Shown one piece after another: positions 14,851 to 18,059 of a DNA stretch of 18,059 nucleotides. The translations under genes and the position numbers were made by a program. The notes below the pieces were generated by a model, which saw only the letters and a list, made by a program, of their open reading frames with translations, ran no database searches and was not told the origin of the DNA. The stretch comes from an uncultured Chthoniobacterales bacterium (lineage in GTDB: Bacteria > Verrucomicrobiota > Verrucomicrobiia > Chthoniobacterales > UBA10450), in NCBI GenBank assembly GCA_955652155.1, contig CATPAT010000134.1, positions 1 to 18,059 of the forward strand, in the 5' to 3' direction. How positions within the stretch are numbered: the stretch's first letter is position 1; every line of letters begins with the position of its first letter.

Positions 14851-16740
14851 ATGCCCGAGTACTTCGTCTATCTTATCTATCGCGCAGGCTTTGCCCTGAT
14901 TGGTCTTTTGCCCTTACGCGTCTCCTTTGCGCTTGGAAACGGACTCGGCTTCTGTGCCTGGCTTGTTCTCGGGAAATATCGGCGCCTGGGATTTCGTAAC
15001 ATCGAGATCGCATTCAGCCGGGAAAAATCATCGCAAGAAATGCGGCACCTCGTGCGTCGCCATTTTCAACGACTGGGCGCAAATCTTCTTTCCGGATTGA
15101 AACTCGCGTCGATGCCGCTGGAGAAGGCGCGGGCGAACGTTCGCATCGAAAATGCCGATGCCGCCCATCGCGAGCTGCGCAGCGGTCGGCCGATCGTGTT
15201 TATTTTGAGCCACATCGGAAACTGGGAATTGCAGGCGCAAATGTTTCCCGCCGTGATCGGCTACGTCCGAAATAGCACAATTTATCAGCCGCTAAAAAAT
15301 CGTTACATCGACAAACACGTTCGCAGCTTGCGCGGCCGCGCCGGCGTCGAGTTGTTCGATCGCAACGAAGGTTTTCAGAAAGCGATTGAACTGCTGCGGG
15401 GCGGCGGCGCAATCGGAATCCTGGCCGATCAGCATGCGGGCGATCAAGGCCTGTGGGTACCGTTTTTCGGCAAACTCGCCTCGACCACATCGTTGCCGGC
15501 GCTGTTAGCTAAACGCACCGGCGCGGCCGTTCTGGGCACTGCCATTTACTCCGAATCGCCCGGGCGCTGGCGGATGTCGTTCACTGATCGAATCGACGCT
15601 CCTGGCGATTCAGTCGAAGCGCTCACCGCCAAAGCCAACGACCTGATCGCGGCCCAGACCCGGCGCGCTCCGGAGGACGGGTTCTGGTTGCACAATCGCT
15701 GGAAAACGCCGCGCCCAAATTTTCTTCTCGCGCGTTATAAGCGAGGCGTTTACGTCCCGAAAAATTTACCGCTGCAACCGTTCCGGATCCTCATTCGCAG
15801 CAGCAACTGGCTGGGTGACGCAGTCATGAGCGTGCCGGCAGTGCGCGCAATCAAGAAAGGCCGACCCGATGCGCACGTCACGATCCTCGCGCCAGAGAAA
15901 ATTGCGCCGATCTGGAAACTAGTCTCAGAAGTCGACGAGATTTTGTCGCTGCCGAACAAATCGCTCGTCAGCGCAATTCGGCTGATTGGACGACAAGAGA
16001 GCTTCGATGTCGCGATCTTATTTCCCAATTCATTGCGCGTGGCGCTCGAGGTTTGGCGAGCTCCGAGAAAAGTCGGCTATCGCGGACATGCTCGCGGCTG
16101 GCTCCTAAGTCAAATCGTCCGCGAACCGCGCCGGCCGGGCCCGCCCGAACATCACGCGACGCGCTTTCTGAGAATCGCGGATGATTGCGGTGCGGACGTC
16201 GATCTAGTGCGCGATGCGAAGCAGGTGCTGTCGGAAACATCGCACATCCAAGATCAGAAATTGCTCGGACTTTGCCCCGGCGCCGAATATGGACCGGCCA
16301 AGCGCTGGTTACGGGAGCGTTTTGCCGAGGCGGCAGTCGCGGTTTCGGCACAATCCAAGGTCAAATGGATCTTGCTCGGAGTTAACAATGATGAATCGAT
16401 CGGCGAGACGATCGCCAGCGCTCTCGGCGAAAACTGTGTAAATCGAATCGGTCAAACAACTCTCGATCAATTGATCGAGGAATTGCGGCGCTGCCGCCTA
16501 CTTTTGACAAACGACACCGGAACGATGCATCTCGCTGCGCTGCTCGGCGTGCCGGTTGTGGCGGTCTTCGGTTCAACCGAACCGGCGCTGACGCGGCCTC
16601 TCGGTAACGGCCACATCATTCTTCGGCATCACGTTGAATGCAGCCCGTGTTTTTTGCGCGAATGTCCGATTGACTTCCGTTGCATGAAAGCCGTCAGCGT
16701 GCAGGAAGTCGTGGATGCGGTGAGGTCGATCCTACGATGA
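14851..16740 (+). CDS. fused lipid A acyltransferase (LpxL/HtrB family) and ADP-heptose LPS heptosyltransferase (GT9)
   Basis: This is a 629-residue two-enzyme protein. Residues 1-295 form an LpxL-type late acyltransferase: an N-terminal hydrophobic anchor (YFVYLIYRAGFALIGLLPLR), the HX4E site HIGNWE (121-126), YQPLKN (145-150), RGGGAIGILADQHAGDQG (183-200) and GFWLHNRWK (277-285). Residues 311-629 are a glycosyltransferase family 9 enzyme: IRSSNWLGDAVMSVPA (315-330), GLCPGAEYGPAKRW (473-486), TNDTGTMHLAALLGVPVVAVFG (split 553-574) and a Cys set C597, C600, C605, C611. The acyltransferase adds secondary acyl chains to lipid A. The GT9 part adds heptose to the inner core, working on the same molecule at the inner membrane. 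I chose ATG 14851 because it begins at the conserved anchor. GTG 14797 would add 18 Arg-rich residues. It overlaps the thioesterase gene by 4 bp. Confidence 0.92.
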   Translation: MPEYFVYLIYRAGFALIGLLPLRVSFALGNGLGFCAWLVLGKYRRLGFRNIEIAFSREKSSQEMRHLVRRHFQRLGANLLSGLKLASMPLEKARANVRIENADAAHRELRSGRPIVFILSHIGNWELQAQMFPAVIGYVRNSTIYQPLKNRYIDKHVRSLRGRAGVELFDRNEGFQKAIELLRGGGAIGILADQHAGDQGLWVPFFGKLASTTSLPALLAKRTGAAVLGTAIYSESPGRWRMSFTDRIDAPGDSVEALTAKANDLIAAQTRRAPEDGFWLHNRWKTPRPNFLLARYKRGVYVPKNLPLQPFRILIRSSNWLGDAVMSVPAVRAIKKGRPDAHVTILAPEKIAPIWKLVSEVDEILSLPNKSLVSAIRLIGRQESFDVAILFPNSLRVALEVWRAPRKVGYRGHARGWLLSQIVREPRRPGPPEHHATRFLRIADDCGADVDLVRDAKQVLSETSHIQDQKLLGLCPGAEYGPAKRWLRERFAEAAVAVSAQSKVKWILLGVNNDESIGETIASALGENCVNRIGQTTLDQLIEELRRCRLLLTNDTGTMHLAALLGVPVVAVFGSTEPALTRPLGNGHIILRHHVECSPCFLRECPIDFRCMKAVSVQEVVDAVRSILR

Positions 16741-17162
16741 ATTCTGAACAACCGCGCATCCGCACTGAAGTGCAGGTAATGTTCTTCGATACTGATTGTG
16801 GCGGCGTCGTCTCCAATATCGCATACCTCCGTTTCATCGAGATCGCACGGACGCTGCTGGCAGAAAAGCTTGGACTTCCGCTCGCCGAAATGGCGAAGAC
16901 GCAAAGATATCCGGTGGTCGTCCGGACCGAAATCGATTACCGCCGCGCCGCACAGTTGGGTGACAGATTAGTAATCGATGGTTGGCTTGATCAATTACAA
17001 CGCGCGCGATTCTGGTGCGCCTTCCGAATCATACGAGCGGCGGATGACGCGTTGATCGCCGAATGCCGGCAAACGTTGGCCCTAATTGAAATGCCGGCTG
17101 CGAAACTTTTACTGTTGCCGGCCGATTGGGAAAAATATCGCTCCCGTGCGAATTCAGCCTAA
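16737..17162 (+). CDS. hotdog-fold acyl-CoA thioesterase (YbgC / 4-hydroxybenzoyl-CoA thioesterase type)
   Basis: The product has 141 residues. The 4HBT/YbgC signature is FFDTDCGGVVSNIAYLRFIE (16-35). The second Asp of DTD (D20) aligns with the catalytic Asp of the Pseudomonas 4-hydroxybenzoyl-CoA thioesterase, and YLRFIEIAR continues the central helix. RTEIDYRRAAQLGDRLVIDG and FWCAFRII follow as the expected strands. The family hydrolyses acyl-CoA or acyl-ACP. YbgC members sit in tol-pal operons and interact with phospholipid enzymes. Here the gene overlaps the acyltransferase-heptosyltransferase stop (ATGA) and precedes a membrane glycosyltransferase by 11 bp, so a role in acyl supply or quality control for envelope lipid synthesis is plausible (inference). 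No tol or pal gene is in the window. Confidence 0.88.
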   Translation: MNSEQPRIRTEVQVMFFDTDCGGVVSNIAYLRFIEIARTLLAEKLGLPLAEMAKTQRYPVVVRTEIDYRRAAQLGDRLVIDGWLDQLQRARFWCAFRIIRAADDALIAECRQTLALIEMPAAKLLLLPADWEKYRSRANSA

Positions 17163-17173
17163 CGATTAGCGCG

Positions 17174-18059
17174 ATGACCGCCGGGGCCCGCACTTTCAGC
17201 ATTGAGGACGCGCTGCTTGATCCGCCGGCATTGCCTCCGCCTCCGTTGCGCCATGCGCTTTTTGTCTCGCTGATCGCGCTCGCGGCGCTGCTTCATCTGA
17301 CCACCCTTGGGTGGGGCGATCTCTATAACCACACCGAGGGCCAATATGCCGGCGCGGCGCGCGAAATGATTCAAACGCATCAGTGGCTATGGCCAACGAA
17401 CGACGGCTTGCCGCGGCTGCCGAAACCGCCGCTGCTTTACTGGCTCATCATCGGCTCTTTTAAAATTTTCGGGATCAATTCCGCCGCCGCGCGTCTGCCA
17501 ATCGCGTTGGCGGCGATGGCAGCCGTGGCGTTCACATTTTTGATCGGTGAAAAATTGGGAGATTACTGGCGCGGATTTTTTGCAGGCCTGATTTATCTTT
17601 GCAGCTGCGGCACAGCGCTGCTCGGGCGGGTCGTCATGCCCGAACCAGTGTTCAGCGCCTTTATCGCCGGCGCGATTTTTTGCGGCGTATCCGGCTATCA
17701 ACGGCGACGCGGACGGAATCTTTGGTTCCTCGGTTTCTGGATTTGCTGCGTGCTGGCCTGCCTAACGAAAAGTTTGCTTGGCTTAATTTACCCGCTCACA
17801 ATTTTTATTTTCCTCGGATTGTTTTACCGCGAAGCGCGTTTGCGTTTCCGTCGACTCCTCCATTGGGGGTATATCTCGATCTTCCTGGTGCTATTTGTAC
17901 CCTGGTATATCGCGACCCAACTGCGTTTCCCCGGTTTTTTGCAGCAATTGTTGCGGATCGAGTGGTTGGGACACCTACGTTCGTTTTCCAACGTTCCGGG
18001 CAGCGACAACGGCGTCCCGCCGCTTCAATTTGTTTGGATGCATCTGGTCTGGTGGTTCC
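17174..18059 (+). CDS. GT-C membrane glycosyltransferase (GT39/GT83, PMT/ArnT-like), 3' end outside window
   Basis: I translated 295 residues from ATG 17174 to the window edge without a stop. After a 26-residue Pro-rich cytosolic head, the protein is strongly hydrophobic, with segments near 28-45, 85-100, 104-124, 134-150, 156-175, 184-215 and 232-247. The first periplasmic loop carries the PMT/ArnT pattern: GDLYNHTEGQYAGAAREM (48-65), with E55 at the place of the family's DE/xE acidic pair and the preceding Asp replaced by H53/T54. KPPLLYWL (84-91) and RVVMPEPVFSAF (152-163) match further family blocks. Such enzymes use polyprenyl-phosphate sugars on the periplasmic side to decorate lipid A, glycans or proteins. 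Following the lipid A/heptose fusion and the thioesterase, a lipid A or LPS acceptor is likely but unproven. Confidence 0.88.
   Translation, partial: MTAGARTFSIEDALLDPPALPPPPLRHALFVSLIALAALLHLTTLGWGDLYNHTEGQYAGAAREMIQTHQWLWPTNDGLPRLPKPPLLYWLIIGSFKIFGINSAAARLPIALAAMAAVAFTFLIGEKLGDYWRGFFAGLIYLCSCGTALLGRVVMPEPVFSAFIAGAIFCGVSGYQRRRGRNLWFLGFWICCVLACLTKSLLGLIYPLTIFIFLGLFYREARLRFRRLLHWGYISIFLVLFVPWYIATQLRFPGFLQQLLRIEWLGHLRSFSNVPGSDNGVPPLQFVWMHLVWWF

Noticed and set aside
14748..14999. Open frame of 83 codons (ATG 14748) overlapping the start of the acyltransferase fusion in another frame.
   Set aside because: There are no recognisable motifs, and most of it is out of frame with a confident gene. 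An overlapping leader ORF is conceivable but unsupported.
1..18059. tRNA or rRNA genes, CRISPR arrays, insertion sequences, prophage, integrase or attachment sites.
   Set aside because: Nothing with their characteristic sequences was seen on either strand, and nearly all the DNA is accounted for by ordinary genes.

Overview
The window reads as chromosomal DNA of a Gram-negative bacterium of the PVC group, most likely a soil verrucomicrobium (inference). The grounds are moderately high GC, lipid A and LPS genes, a free-standing SWIB/MDM2 protein, Pro-rich lipoproteins, few clear Shine-Dalgarno sites, and large intergenic palindromes. I see no tRNA, rRNA, CRISPR array, transposase or phage gene. 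Every stretch longer than about 240 bp is covered by a gene.

Layout. (1) 1-2401, minus strand: aroA, cmk and the start of a plsC-type acyltransferase, forming a housekeeping operon (aromatic amino acids, CMP kinase, phospholipid). Upstream of it are a small lipoprotein gene (2465-2857, minus) and a hairpin-plus-T-tract terminator that almost touches the aroA start codon. (2) 2969-7060: a signalling block. A receiver-PP2C phosphatase, a SWIB protein and an exported thioredoxin-like protein lie on plus, and a soluble REC-PAS-kinase-REC hybrid lies convergent on minus. (3) 7298-9836, plus: a secreted polysaccharide deacetylase followed 16 bp later by a membrane-anchored dynamin-like GTPase. (4) 9862-14725, minus: a cupin (sugar-epimerase-like) protein, a SAM methyltransferase, pantothenate synthetase (panC) and L-aspartate oxidase (nadB), then an exported protein with a double-psi-barrel-like signature. 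Methyltransferase/panC and panC/nadB are joined by 4-bp ATGA overlaps. (5) 14851-18059, plus: an envelope glycolipid operon. It holds a fused lipid A acyltransferase/heptosyltransferase, a hotdog thioesterase and a GT-C membrane glycosyltransferase that runs off the window.

The most striking observations are these. nadB has an in-frame TAA at codon 3, exactly between its translationally coupled ATG and its FAD-binding motif. A 56-bp palindromic element supplies the stop codon of the cupin gene. The LpxL-type acyltransferase and the GT9 heptosyltransferase form one polypeptide. The aroA start codon sits 9 nt after a terminator with no visible ribosome-binding site. I did not find a convincing wholly new multi-gene defence or mobile system. 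The unusual content lies in gene fusions, cis-elements and the nadB lesion.
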